From NCBI GenBank assembly GCA_002304835.1, contig DBPK01000001.1:113392-121408 (forward strand): a stretch of DNA of 8,017 bases, in the 5' to 3' direction. How positions within the stretch are numbered: position 1 is the stretch's first letter; each line of letters starts with the position of its first letter. Made by a program: the position numbers and the translations under genes. The notes beneath the pieces were generated by a model. That model was not told the DNA's origin, made no database searches, and saw only the letters and a list, made by a program, of their open reading frames with translations. The DNA comes from Firmicutes bacterium UBA1422 (GTDB taxonomy: Bacteria; Bacillota; Clostridia; Peptostreptococcales; Anaerovoracaceae). Shown here in pieces: positions 1 to 6,544 of this stretch.

Positions 1-681
1 AATCCGTCTGTTCTTATGAACAAGAAGGCCGCCTGCCAAATAGGACTTTATTATAACATAGCTTATGTCCCTGCGGAAGATTTTGATATGTGGCTACGAA
101 TGGTATTCAAGTACCCCATATATTTGATGGAAGAGACTCTTACAAGGTACAGATGGACAGAATCAGAAGAAAAAATAAGCAGTAACGGTCAAAAGCATAT
201 GAATTCGGTTTTGAATGTCTATGCAATGATAAATATGAGCATTCTGGAAAAGATAGAGAACGAAGATTTTTGCAGACTCTTCAAATCAGAATTCGTTTAC
301 CCGAAATCAGAAACAAAACTTGAAATCGAATGTGAAAAAGCATATCTATTGAGCAGATGCAATGAAAACAATTTTGCTGCTTTAACATATTTCGAGAGGA
401 TATTAAATACAGAGGGAGGGCTTGACACTCTGGAATCAAAATTCGGATTTTCATTAAAAGATCATTATATGAGTTATAGAAAAAGGAATTTCTATGATAC
501 GAATGCGGAAGATGAAAAAAAGATTCTGGAGGAAACGATATTACATCTGGAAGATCAGAAAAAAAAGAACCAAAAATATGTAAAGCAGATTTGTGATATG
601 AAACAAAAACTGAAAGAAATAAAAAGGTCCAAATCCTGGAAAGTAACAAAACCATTTAGAAAAATAAGGAGTTTATTTTGA
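1..681 (+). CDS. Glycosyltransferase family 2, C-terminal part (5' partial)
   Basis: The reading frame is open from base 1, so this is the end of a longer gene. The ATG at 16 is internal, because the preceding codons (N-P-S-V-L) complete the segment 'NPSVLMNKKA', typical of the acceptor side of GT2 enzymes. About 226 codons are visible. The motif DFDMW (about residues 27-31 of the visible part) matches the conserved acidic/aromatic element holding the catalytic base in inverting GT2 enzymes. A helical middle section follows. The last 60 residues are very rich in Lys/Glu and look like a coiled coil (about 170-208), ending in 'SKSWKVTKPFRK', a tail seen on many cell-surface glycosyltransferases. 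The nucleotide-sugar-binding N-terminus is missing from the window, so donor and acceptor cannot be named. It would act on the inner membrane face in glycan assembly. It converges on the next gene with only 17 bases between stops. Confidence 0.85.
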   Translation, partial: NPSVLMNKKAACQIGLYYNIAYVPAEDFDMWLRMVFKYPIYLMEETLTRYRWTESEEKISSNGQKHMNSVLNVYAMINMSILEKIENEDFCRLFKSEFVYPKSETKLEIECEKAYLLSRCNENNFAALTYFERILNTEGGLDTLESKFGFSLKDHYMSYRKRNFYDTNAEDEKKILEETILHLEDQKKKNQKYVKQICDMKQKLKEIKRSKSWKVTKPFRKIRSLF

Positions 682-695
682 TCAATACGATTGAT
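681..695. terminator. Weak hairpin between convergent genes
   Basis: A perfect 6-base inverted repeat (ATCAAT / ATTGAT, 3-base loop) starts at the last base of the upstream stop codon and fills the 17-base gap between two converging genes. A T-rich stretch follows on the plus strand. The stem has only one G-C pair, so it would be a weak terminator at best. The call rests mainly on its position. Confidence 0.25.
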
Positions 696-698
696 TTA

Positions 699-2555
699 TT
701 ATTTAAGATATTTTTCTGTTAAGTATTTTTCGCCGTATAAATCGTCATACTGCAAAATCTCCATGGCATCAATAATATCCTGAGTCTTATCCGGGATTTT
801 TTTGATTGGATCCCCATTTTCATCAAGGGTTATATCCCATGTGAATCCCCTGGTGTATTTCATTGCATTTTCATTGATTTTTGAATATATTGGAAGTTTT
901 AGTCCGGCATTATTAAAAATCATGGTCTGTAAATCAAACATAGATACAGTGTCAAATGACTCCATCATTTCACCTTTGTTGTTCCAGCATATTACCGGTA
1001 GGTTATGGATCCTGAAATTATCTTCGTAAGATAAGGTGCCGTCACTGCTGTTCGTGTAAAGGGAGGTATTAGCTGCAAACCCGGGAGCATGATCCCCAAA
1101 CATATAAACATATGTAGGTCTTTTTACATCTTTAAAATAGGCAGTGATTTTTAAAAACATTTCTGAAGTGTGATCTACTCCTGTCAGAAACGTATTGATT
1201 TCTGATTTTGATTCACTTGATAAATCACCGCCTATTGAATACGTGTCTTCGGAATATTTTTCTTCACTGTATGGACCATGGTTTTCCAGTGTAATACTGA
1301 AAATAAAATTAGGTTTATCGGGTTCTTTTTCAAAAATTTTAATTAGGTAATCACCGAAGTTTGTGTCGGAAGAAAATGAAGAGACACCATCTGCAGTTAT
1401 TTCTTCATTGAAGAAGCAGTTGTTGAACCCCAATAAGGGATAAACCGCATTCCTTCTCCAAAATTTTCCGGTATTCGGATGCATTCCTTTTACTGAATAA
1501 CCAATTTCGCTAAAATAATATGGCAAAGCCCACTGGTGGTCATTCAGATACTGTTGAAAAGGGAAGGAACCGACAGGGTAGAACGCACAGCTTTTTCCTG
1601 TGAGAAATTCATATTCGGGGTTTATGGTTCCACCGCCCAAAGCGTTGGAAAGGGCGTTACCGGTGGTGAAATAACCTTCTTGTGAAAGTTTTTTTATTTT
1701 TGCCATGGGATCCGGGTATACATCTATATTGTCACACTGTGCCACATCCCAAAATGACTCTGCCATGATAATGATGATGTTGGGTTTTTCCTCGTCCGGT
1801 ATTTCCTGAACATTATTATCTTCTTTTGAAATATTCAAAAGCTTTGCTGCAGACACTACACTTTCATAATCATAATCCTCGGGAGGCTCGTATTTCATTC
1901 GTTTAATATTCATGACGAAGCCGTTAAGAAGACCGTTTTCGGAATACTCAACGACCGGAGTCCATACTTTTACTATAAAATGCTTGTTTTCAAGAGAATC
2001 ATCAGATATAAAAGTCAAATATGATGCAGAAAAAGAAATAATTATGATAAGCAGGGAAGAAATGAACCTGGCACGTATACTTAACTTGATTTTTTTTATC
2101 AAAAGGGAAGCAAGAATAATAAGGACAAATATTATAAGGAGAGTAATGTACTTGTTTGACATTTGAAAATATTCCGGAGCCATATCAAGTCCTTCTTTTG
2201 CGGCAAACAAATCAAAAGGCATAAAAACCTCTCCCCGGGCAATGATTTTTTGTTCATTTATTATTGGAAGCAGCATAAATAAGGGAAAAGAAACCCCTGC
2301 AACTGCCCAGGGTCTGAAGAAGACAGCAAAAAAAGCCGAATTAACAAGGAATATCACAAAAAAAGAAAGCATAAAAAATGTGGTATTATTTAAGATCCAT
2401 TGTATGGCCAGAGAATCATTGCCAATGTGTACCCACTCGATCAAAACGGCTTCGGAAAGAGACAAAATAATGACAAAAATCGCAGTTAGAATGATGGAGA
2501 ATTTCTTTGACTGATCATTGATTCTTTTTTTGATTTTTAAGAATAAGTTTTTCAA
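699..2555 (-). CDS. LtaS-like phosphoglycerol transferase (LTA synthase family, sulfatase fold)
   Basis: This 618-residue membrane enzyme resembles lipoteichoic acid synthase (S. aureus LtaS is about 646 aa). Five hydrophobic segments lie at about 19-42, 57-80, 82-100, 136-155 and 163-183, followed by a large domain expected outside the membrane. Residues matching the LtaS active site are all present: metal-binding E266 (in IIIMAESFWD), nucleophile T310 (in GGGTINPEYEFLTG), W366 and R368 (in KFWRRN), H426 (in LENHGPY), and D488/H489 (in MFGDHAPGF). Their spacing follows S. aureus E255, T300, W354, R356, H416, D475 and H476. The known family reaction transfers glycerol phosphate from phosphatidylglycerol to a growing polymer or glycan. 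Here the acceptor is probably the glycan made by neighbouring genes (inference). The start is TTG, supported by AAAGGGG seven bases upstream. It lies 34 bases after the GT-B gene, probably in the same transcript. An LTA polymerase, an LTA primase or a glycan-modifying paralogue are all possible. Confidence 0.88.
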   Translation of the reverse strand: MKNLFLKIKKRINDQSKKFSIILTAIFVIILSLSEAVLIEWVHIGNDSLAIQWILNNTTFFMLSFFVIFLVNSAFFAVFFRPWAVAGVSFPLFMLLPIINEQKIIARGEVFMPFDLFAAKEGLDMAPEYFQMSNKYITLLIIFVLIILASLLIKKIKLSIRARFISSLLIIIISFSASYLTFISDDSLENKHFIVKVWTPVVEYSENGLLNGFVMNIKRMKYEPPEDYDYESVVSAAKLLNISKEDNNVQEIPDEEKPNIIIIMAESFWDVAQCDNIDVYPDPMAKIKKLSQEGYFTTGNALSNALGGGTINPEYEFLTGKSCAFYPVGSFPFQQYLNDHQWALPYYFSEIGYSVKGMHPNTGKFWRRNAVYPLLGFNNCFFNEEITADGVSSFSSDTNFGDYLIKIFEKEPDKPNFIFSITLENHGPYSEEKYSEDTYSIGGDLSSESKSEINTFLTGVDHTSEMFLKITAYFKDVKRPTYVYMFGDHAPGFAANTSLYTNSSDGTLSYEDNFRIHNLPVICWNNKGEMMESFDTVSMFDLQTMIFNNAGLKLPIYSKINENAMKYTRGFTWDITLDENGDPIKKIPDKTQDIIDAMEILQYDDLYGEKYLTEKYLK

Positions 2556-2562
2556 CTAACTG

Positions 2563-2569
2563 CCCCTTT
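2563..2569 (-). promoter_or_regulatory. Ribosome binding site deciding a TTG start
   Basis: On the minus strand AAAGGGG lies seven bases before the TTG at 2555-2553. No ATG occurs in frame close by, and the TTG start keeps the basic N-terminus ahead of the first membrane segment. Confidence 0.65.
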
Positions 2570-2589
2570 ATAATAATGATATTGTCTTC

Positions 2590-3642
2590 TTATATTGGTT
2601 TTTTATTTTCCAGAAAAGCTCTCACCAGTGCATGATTGTGTCTTCCTACAATGGCGTATTTACATTTGATCCTTTGAATGTCCAAAGGTTTCTGTTTTTT
2701 TATGAATTGAAAGACTTTTTTCATATTCTTTTCTAAAATACAGTTCTTTTTTATGTATGTCAACAGTTTCGTTTGAAATTCAAGACAGGATGAATATCCG
2801 GACAGTATTTCCTTAACAATAATACCGGATGTTTTTTTTGGAAAGCCCCTTCCGGAAAAATTGTGAAATGATGCTTTTGACATATTATCTTGATCAAGGT
2901 ATCCGGGACCTCCGTATATATCATAACAATATAAGGGAATTTGCAATGCCATTGCGTACTGGACTGTTTTACCGATTGAAATAATAAGGTTGTATTTCTG
3001 AAGTAAATCAGGAGATATCATTACTGATTCATATTGCTCGCCATATATATCCACATTCAGATTTCTTTTTTCAAGGGAGAGCTTTGCTTCCAGTAATTCC
3101 GGGGCAATGTGATTGGATATGATCACAATATTTTGCGGGCTACTAGGAATTTTCTTTGGCATAGATTTAGCAAGCCAATCCTTCTCAACATAATTAGGAA
3201 ACAATATGATATTTTCAGGTAATATCCCCTCTGAAAGCAGCTTTTCCTTGGTCTCTTCGCTGTTTGCAAGACAGAGGGAACAAGAATTTGTATATATTGG
3301 CGGTGCTTCATAAGGCTCAAAGGCAGAAAGAGAACTGATAATGATTTGATCGGCACTGATGTTTTCAGAAAAGAGAAGCCAATCTATTACAATTGAATGA
3401 TGCACCCATATCAAATCATATTTTGTGCGTGATAATTTCTGCTCGGGTATAACCTTTACATCTATTCCTGCTTTTTCAAAATCTCTCTTAATGGACATTC
3501 CGTATTCCAAAGTGGCAACTTCAACCGAAGTGCCTTGTTTTTGAAAAAATTTTGCCAGGCTAAGGCAATTTATCTCGCTGCCGGCATAATTTTTCAATCG
3601 GATATTGGTCAGTAATATAGTTTTTCCATTGACATAGGACAT
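2590..3642 (-). CDS. GT-B fold glycosyltransferase (GT4-like)
   Basis: The predicted 350-residue protein begins 'MSYVNGKTILLTN'. Near the N-terminus is 'YAGSEINCLSLAKFF' (about 19-33), the Gly-rich donor/acceptor cleft seen in GT4-type enzymes as GGxE/AGSE, followed by a Rossmann-like half ('GTSVEVATL'). In the second half, 'ISIGKTVQYAMALQIPLYC' (about 221-239) and 'YGGPGYL', then 'NFSGRG' (261-266), fit the nucleotide-sugar-binding domain of GT-B retaining transferases, although the canonical Glu of the E-x7-E element is not obvious. Donor sugar is unknown. I chose the ATG at 3642 over the longer TTG-initiated frame (to 3693) because GGAGG sits upstream of it, though the 12-base spacing is long. 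No membrane segment is seen, so a cytosolic, membrane-associated enzyme is expected. It is followed by the LtaS-like gene on the same strand, suggesting that the pair makes and modifies one glycan. Confidence 0.75.
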   Translation of the reverse strand: MSYVNGKTILLTNIRLKNYAGSEINCLSLAKFFQKQGTSVEVATLEYGMSIKRDFEKAGIDVKVIPEQKLSRTKYDLIWVHHSIVIDWLLFSENISADQIIISSLSAFEPYEAPPIYTNSCSLCLANSEETKEKLLSEGILPENIILFPNYVEKDWLAKSMPKKIPSSPQNIVIISNHIAPELLEAKLSLEKRNLNVDIYGEQYESVMISPDLLQKYNLIISIGKTVQYAMALQIPLYCYDIYGGPGYLDQDNMSKASFHNFSGRGFPKKTSGIIVKEILSGYSSCLEFQTKLLTYIKKNCILEKNMKKVFQFIKKQKPLDIQRIKCKYAIVGRHNHALVRAFLENKKPI

Positions 3643-3800
3643 ATATGTTTGTAACCTCCGGAGAAGATTGATATTTAGAAAGAAAAATAGCAAACATGTT
3701 CATTTTGTGATAAAATACAAGAAGTTATTATGCATATATTATATTGCAAATAAAGCAATAATACAAAGTTTTTAGCATCGGTTTTGGATACAGGGAGCAA
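3643..3800. other. Divergent intergenic spacer
   Basis: A 158-base, very AT-rich region separates the minus-strand GT-B gene from the plus-strand amber-interrupted GT2. It should hold promoters for both directions. A good minus-strand candidate is visible and listed separately. I found no convincing -35/-10 pair on the plus strand, and no coding frame or riboswitch-like structure. Confidence 0.6.
3738..3766 (-). promoter_or_regulatory. Predicted sigma-A type promoter for the GT-B / LtaS-like pair
   Basis: Read on the minus strand, a perfect -10 box TATAAT (3743 to 3738) lies 17 bases after a weak -35 box TTGTAT (3766 to 3761; three of six consensus bases). Transcription would begin about 85-90 bases before the ATG at 3642. 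In DNA this AT-rich, chance matches are common, so it is only a candidate. Confidence 0.4.
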
Positions 3801-4592
3801 ATGAAAAATAATCATACTTTTGCCATTTGCGCATACAAAGAATCTCAATATCTTGGAGATTGTATAGAATCCATCCTTGAGCAGCAGATAAAATCAGAGG
3901 TTTATATTTCTACTTCTACACCTAATACATATATTTACGATACAGCAAAAAAATATGGGCTGGATGTATATGAAACAGGATCAGAAAGTGGCATTCAAAA
4001 GGACTGGAACCATGCATATAATATTGCCTCGACTGAGTTGGTAACGATCGCACATCAGGATGATGTTTACAGCAGCGATTAGGCATACGAAGTAACAGAA
4101 AATTATAAACGAGAAAAAGATGCACTTATCTTTTTTTCGGATTATATACCAATTATTAATGGGGAAGAAGGACAGGCTGGCAAAAACAAAAAAATCAAAA
4201 AACTACTAAAAACACCACTGAGATCAAGATTTTTTTCAAGAACGCAGTTTTGGAAGAAAGCAGTATTGTCTTTCGGGAATCCGATATGCTGTCCTTCGGT
4301 TTCTTATAACAAAAGAATATTGGGGAATAATATTTTTAGATCCAAACTGGATTTTGCTCTTGATTGGGACACCTTTTTGGAGATAGCAAAATTAAACGGA
4401 GCTTTTGTTTATATAAATAAGCCTTTGATAAAATACAGAATTCACGAAGAATCAACAACAAAAAAAATAATGAAAGAGAATCAAAGAATAAAAGAAGATG
4501 CAATGATGTTTGATAAAATATGGCCTCACTTTATCACAAATATTATTATGAAGTTTTATAAGAGAGCATATGATGCTTACGGTGACAAATAA
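3801..4592 (+). pseudogene. Glycosyltransferase family 2 interrupted by an in-frame amber codon
   Basis: Reading from ATG 3801 (AGGGAG three bases upstream) gives 93 residues: an N-terminal GT2 fold ('FAICAYKESQYLGDCIESIL') and the donor/metal motif 'HQDDVY' (85-90). A TAG at 4080-4082 then stops translation. The same frame continues open for 169 more codons and clearly holds the rest of the enzyme: 'FGNPICCPSVSYNK' (about 158-171), 'LDWDTFLEIAK' (187-197, likely catalytic acid region) and 'YRIHEES' (212-218). Without the stop the protein would be 263 aa, a normal length for this group. In relatives I remember, a Tyr follows 'HQDDxYxPE', so TAG may have arisen from TAC or TAT by one base change (inference from memory). 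The 93-aa product would lack the acceptor half and should be inactive. Readthrough or a sequencing error are alternatives. It heads the plus-strand series, 40 bases before the next gene. Confidence 0.8.
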
Positions 4593-4620
4593 CATACAGG
4601 ATATTTATAAAGGTGTTTTT

Positions 4621-4626
4621 GGGAGG
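4621..4626 (+). promoter_or_regulatory. Ribosome binding site deciding a GTG start
   Basis: GGGAGG lies six bases before GTG at 4633. An upstream in-frame ATG at 4570 overlaps the preceding gene and would add 21 residues with no counterpart in the family, so GTG is preferred. Confidence 0.8.
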
Positions 4627-4632
4627 TATTTT

Positions 4633-5328
4633 GTGAAGACACTTATTATTATACCGGCATACAATGAAGAAGAAAGTATAGAGACTGTTGTAAACGAGTT
4701 GATAGAGGATTATCCCGAATATGATTACATAATCGTAAACGACGGATCAACTGATGATACAATCAAAATATGCCGGAAAAACAATTACAGAGTTCTTGAC
4801 TTGCCTGTAAACCTGGGACTCGCCGGTGCTTTTCAGACCGGGATGATATATGCTTATAAAAAAGGATATGATTATGCAGTTCAATTTGACGGAGACGGAC
4901 AGCATAAAGCGGACATTATTTCTGAAATGCTATCGGCAGCATCTGATTCAGATGCTGATATAATCATCGGCTCAAGATTTTTAAAGGGGCAAAAAAAGAT
5001 TTCATTAAGGATGATGGGGAGCATGATAATAACTGCTGCCATAAAAATAACAACAGGAAAAACCATATACGATCCTACGTCGGGAATGAGGATGTATGAT
5101 AAGAGAGTGATAAAAGAATTCGCATTCAATATAAATTACGGTCCAGAACCGGATACCATAGCTTTTCTTCTCAGAAAAGGGATTACCTTAAGGGAAATAC
5201 CCGCACAAATGAATGAAAGGCTTGCCGGAGAGAGTTACTTCAACACGTATTCATCTATAATGTATATGGTCAAAATGCTTTGCTCAATTTTATTGCTCCA
5301 ATGGGCAAGAAAAAGGAGGACCAAATAA
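4633..5328 (+). CDS. DPM1-like family 2 glycosyltransferase
   Basis: With the GTG start the protein has 231 residues and resembles dolichol-/polyprenyl-phosphate sugar synthases. It carries 'IIPAYNEEESI' (6-16), 'VNDGSTDDT' (35-43), the metal-binding 'DGDGQH' (86-91), 'GSRF' (113-116) and 'DPTSGMRMY' (147-155), all in the usual order. The family transfers a sugar from a nucleotide donor to a polyprenyl phosphate or lipid-linked acceptor on the cytoplasmic face of the membrane. Donor specificity cannot be read here. It lacks the long C-terminal membrane domain of GtrB-type proteins and ends in a basic tail (ARKRRTK). In Firmicutes such genes are commonly followed by a small DUF2304 membrane protein, and the remains of one follow at once here. 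G+C is clearly higher than in the genes after 5468. It is probably cotranscribed with its neighbours. Confidence 0.88.
   Translation: MKTLIIIPAYNEEESIETVVNELIEDYPEYDYIIVNDGSTDDTIKICRKNNYRVLDLPVNLGLAGAFQTGMIYAYKKGYDYAVQFDGDGQHKADIISEMLSAASDSDADIIIGSRFLKGQKKISLRMMGSMIITAAIKITTGKTIYDPTSGMRMYDKRVIKEFAFNINYGPEPDTIAFLLRKGITLREIPAQMNERLAGESYFNTYSSIMYMVKMLCSILLLQWARKRRTK
5314..5319 (+). promoter_or_regulatory. Strong ribosome binding site in front of the broken DUF2304-like gene
   Basis: AGGAGG lies nine bases before ATG 5329, inside the end of the DPM1-like gene. It shows that the following short frame was once a properly translated gene directly coupled to the transferase. Confidence 0.7.
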
Positions 5329-5450
5329 ATGTCGCTATTGTTACAGGGGATACTTATTGCATGTTCTGTTCTGGTTTTTTATATATGCTTCATAAGATCA
5401 GAAAATCTCAAATAGATATTTTCTATTTACTAGATATTTGGCATTTTTGC
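5329..5450 (+). pseudogene. Frameshifted and truncated DUF2304-like small membrane protein
   Basis: ATG 5329 follows the upstream stop codon directly and has a strong ribosome site. It encodes 28 residues ('MSLLLQGILIACSVLVFYIC' and a short tail) with one membrane helix, then stops at TAG 5413-5415. In the -1 frame, from about 5386, the sequence 'HKIRKSQIDIFYLLDIW' continues in the style of DUF2304 proteins, where the first helix is followed by 'kIRKskLqIedsiFW'. A single-base deletion near 5386-5390 would explain the switch. The remaining two-thirds of a normal 110-120 aa protein is absent, as the next gene begins at 5468. A direct repeat TAGATATTT (5413-5421 and 5431-5439) lies in the decayed part. 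DUF2304 proteins usually accompany DPM-like transferases, and their exact role is uncertain. A functional 28-aa peptide is possible but less likely. The family match is from memory. Confidence 0.55.
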
Positions 5451-5467
5451 CTTGGAGGGGAAAATAG

Positions 5468-6499
5468 ATGTATAAATATGAAATAAGTATTATTATACCT
5501 GCTTATAATGTTGAAAAATACATTAAAGAAACACTAGATTCTATTTTTATACAAACATTTAAGAATTTTGAAATAATCATTATAGATGATGGCTCGACAG
5601 ACAATACTGGAGTTTTCGCAGAAGAATACAAAAAAAAATACATGCAAAACATGAAAATAGTTTATCAAAAGAATCAAGGTCAATCTGCAGCCCGCAATAA
5701 TGCATTAAAATATATAGAAGGTAAGTACATTTCATTTGTTGATGCAGATGATATACTAGAAAAGGATTTTTTTTCAAAATTATATGATGCATGTGAAATG
5801 AATAATGCAGATATGGCAATATGTGGCTATAAAAAATTTATTTCAGAAACAAAACAAATCGTGTACATAAGAAATCCAGTAAATTGGGATGTGCAGTTTA
5901 ATAATAAAAGACATATTTTTCATTATTCTCCATGTGGGAAACTTTTTAGAAGTAGTTATATTATAAATTATAATTTTGAATTTAGTGTAGGAGAGCAGCT
6001 TGAAGATGGACCATATGGTGTTATGACGCACATGTTGGCAGATAATATTATTGTTTTAGATTATATTGGATATAATTATAGAATACATGAAGACTCAGTT
6101 ATGGGTGGAATAAGAAAAATTGATTCAAGGCCAGTGATTCCATATAAAGGGATTCAAGCGGCAGTAAAATTAGTAAGAAAACATAAAAATGATGAACATA
6201 CAGATCAAATATTGTCATATTGCATGATAAAGATTTTAACAGGATTTACAACAAATATGTGTGTTAATTCAGATAATATAACAAGAAAACAAATATGCAG
6301 TTATTGCTATAAGTTGATTGAGGAATGCTCTTTAAAGATTAAAGATAATGCGTATTTTAAAATTTATAAATTAAAAAAAATCCCCTTTCACCATAAAATC
6401 GCTGTCAAACTTTTTATTATATTTTACAAAATGAATTTGCTTTATCCTTTTTCATGGATCACTTCAAGAATATATAGATTATATATTTATATTAATTAA
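5468..6499 (+). CDS. Glycosyltransferase family 2 (EpsJ-like, inverting)
   Basis: This 343-residue protein has an N-terminal GT-A domain: 'ISIIIPAYNVEKYI' (6-19), 'IIIDDGSTDNT' (37-47), 'QGQSAARNNAL' (70-80) and the metal-binding 'FVDADD' (90-95). 'GEQLEDGPYGV' (175-185) carries the likely catalytic acidic residue, and 'YRIHEDSVM' lies further on. The C-terminal 60 residues are basic and hydrophobic ('FIIFYKMNLLYPFSW'), suggesting membrane association. The family adds one sugar from a nucleotide donor to a lipid-linked glycan, but which sugar cannot be told. The ATG at 5468 has GGAGGGG (5454-5460) seven bases upstream, preceded by a small GGCA/TGCC hairpin. Codons are strikingly A/T-ending compared with genes before 5330: a hand count of 5521-5580 gives 11 G+C in 60, against 28 in 60 for 4801-4860. 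It is probably the first gene of a transferred block with licD and the flippase. Confidence 0.9.
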   Translation: MYKYEISIIIPAYNVEKYIKETLDSIFIQTFKNFEIIIIDDGSTDNTGVFAEEYKKKYMQNMKIVYQKNQGQSAARNNALKYIEGKYISFVDADDILEKDFFSKLYDACEMNNADMAICGYKKFISETKQIVYIRNPVNWDVQFNNKRHIFHYSPCGKLFRSSYIINYNFEFSVGEQLEDGPYGVMTHMLADNIIVLDYIGYNYRIHEDSVMGGIRKIDSRPVIPYKGIQAAVKLVRKHKNDEHTDQILSYCMIKILTGFTTNMCVNSDNITRKQICSYCYKLIEECSLKIKDNAYFKIYKLKKIPFHHKIAVKLFIIFYKMNLLYPFSWITSRIYRLYIYIN

Positions 6500-6533
6500 A
6501 AATAATATAAAGCTTTCACAATGGATTTGAACT

Positions 6534-6538
6534 GGAGG
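6534..6538 (+). promoter_or_regulatory. Ribosome binding site deciding a TTG start for licD
   Basis: GGAGG lies six bases before the in-frame TTG at 6545. The ATG at 6521 has no ribosome site. The TTG start gives 'MDKKLNGYTNKEL', which looks like a normal LicD beginning. Confidence 0.75.
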
Positions 6539-6544
6539 AAAAAT

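Noticed and set aside
281..655. 124-aa minus-strand open frame
   Set aside because: It lies wholly opposite the GT2 gene, which has clear conserved motifs. Its translation is low-complexity and has no ribosome site.
3643..3693. Longer N-terminus of the GT-B gene from TTG 3693
   Set aside because: No ribosome site precedes it, and the extra 17 residues include the sequence of the real ribosome site upstream of ATG 3642.
4181..4215. A-rich stretch as a possible slippage or phase-variation tract
   Set aside because: The runs are ordinary Lys/Asn codons interrupted by other bases, and the frame is open through them. The lesion in this gene is a stop codon elsewhere.
4266..4592. Independent gene starting at TTG 4266
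   Set aside because: It is the C-terminal half of the GT2 in the same frame as 3801-4082, with conserved sequence also before 4266 and no ribosome site.
5280..5486. 68-aa plus-strand open frame as a gene
   Set aside because: It starts inside the end of the DPM-like gene in another frame without a ribosome site. Only its middle part is meaningful, as the shifted continuation of the DUF2304-like remnant.
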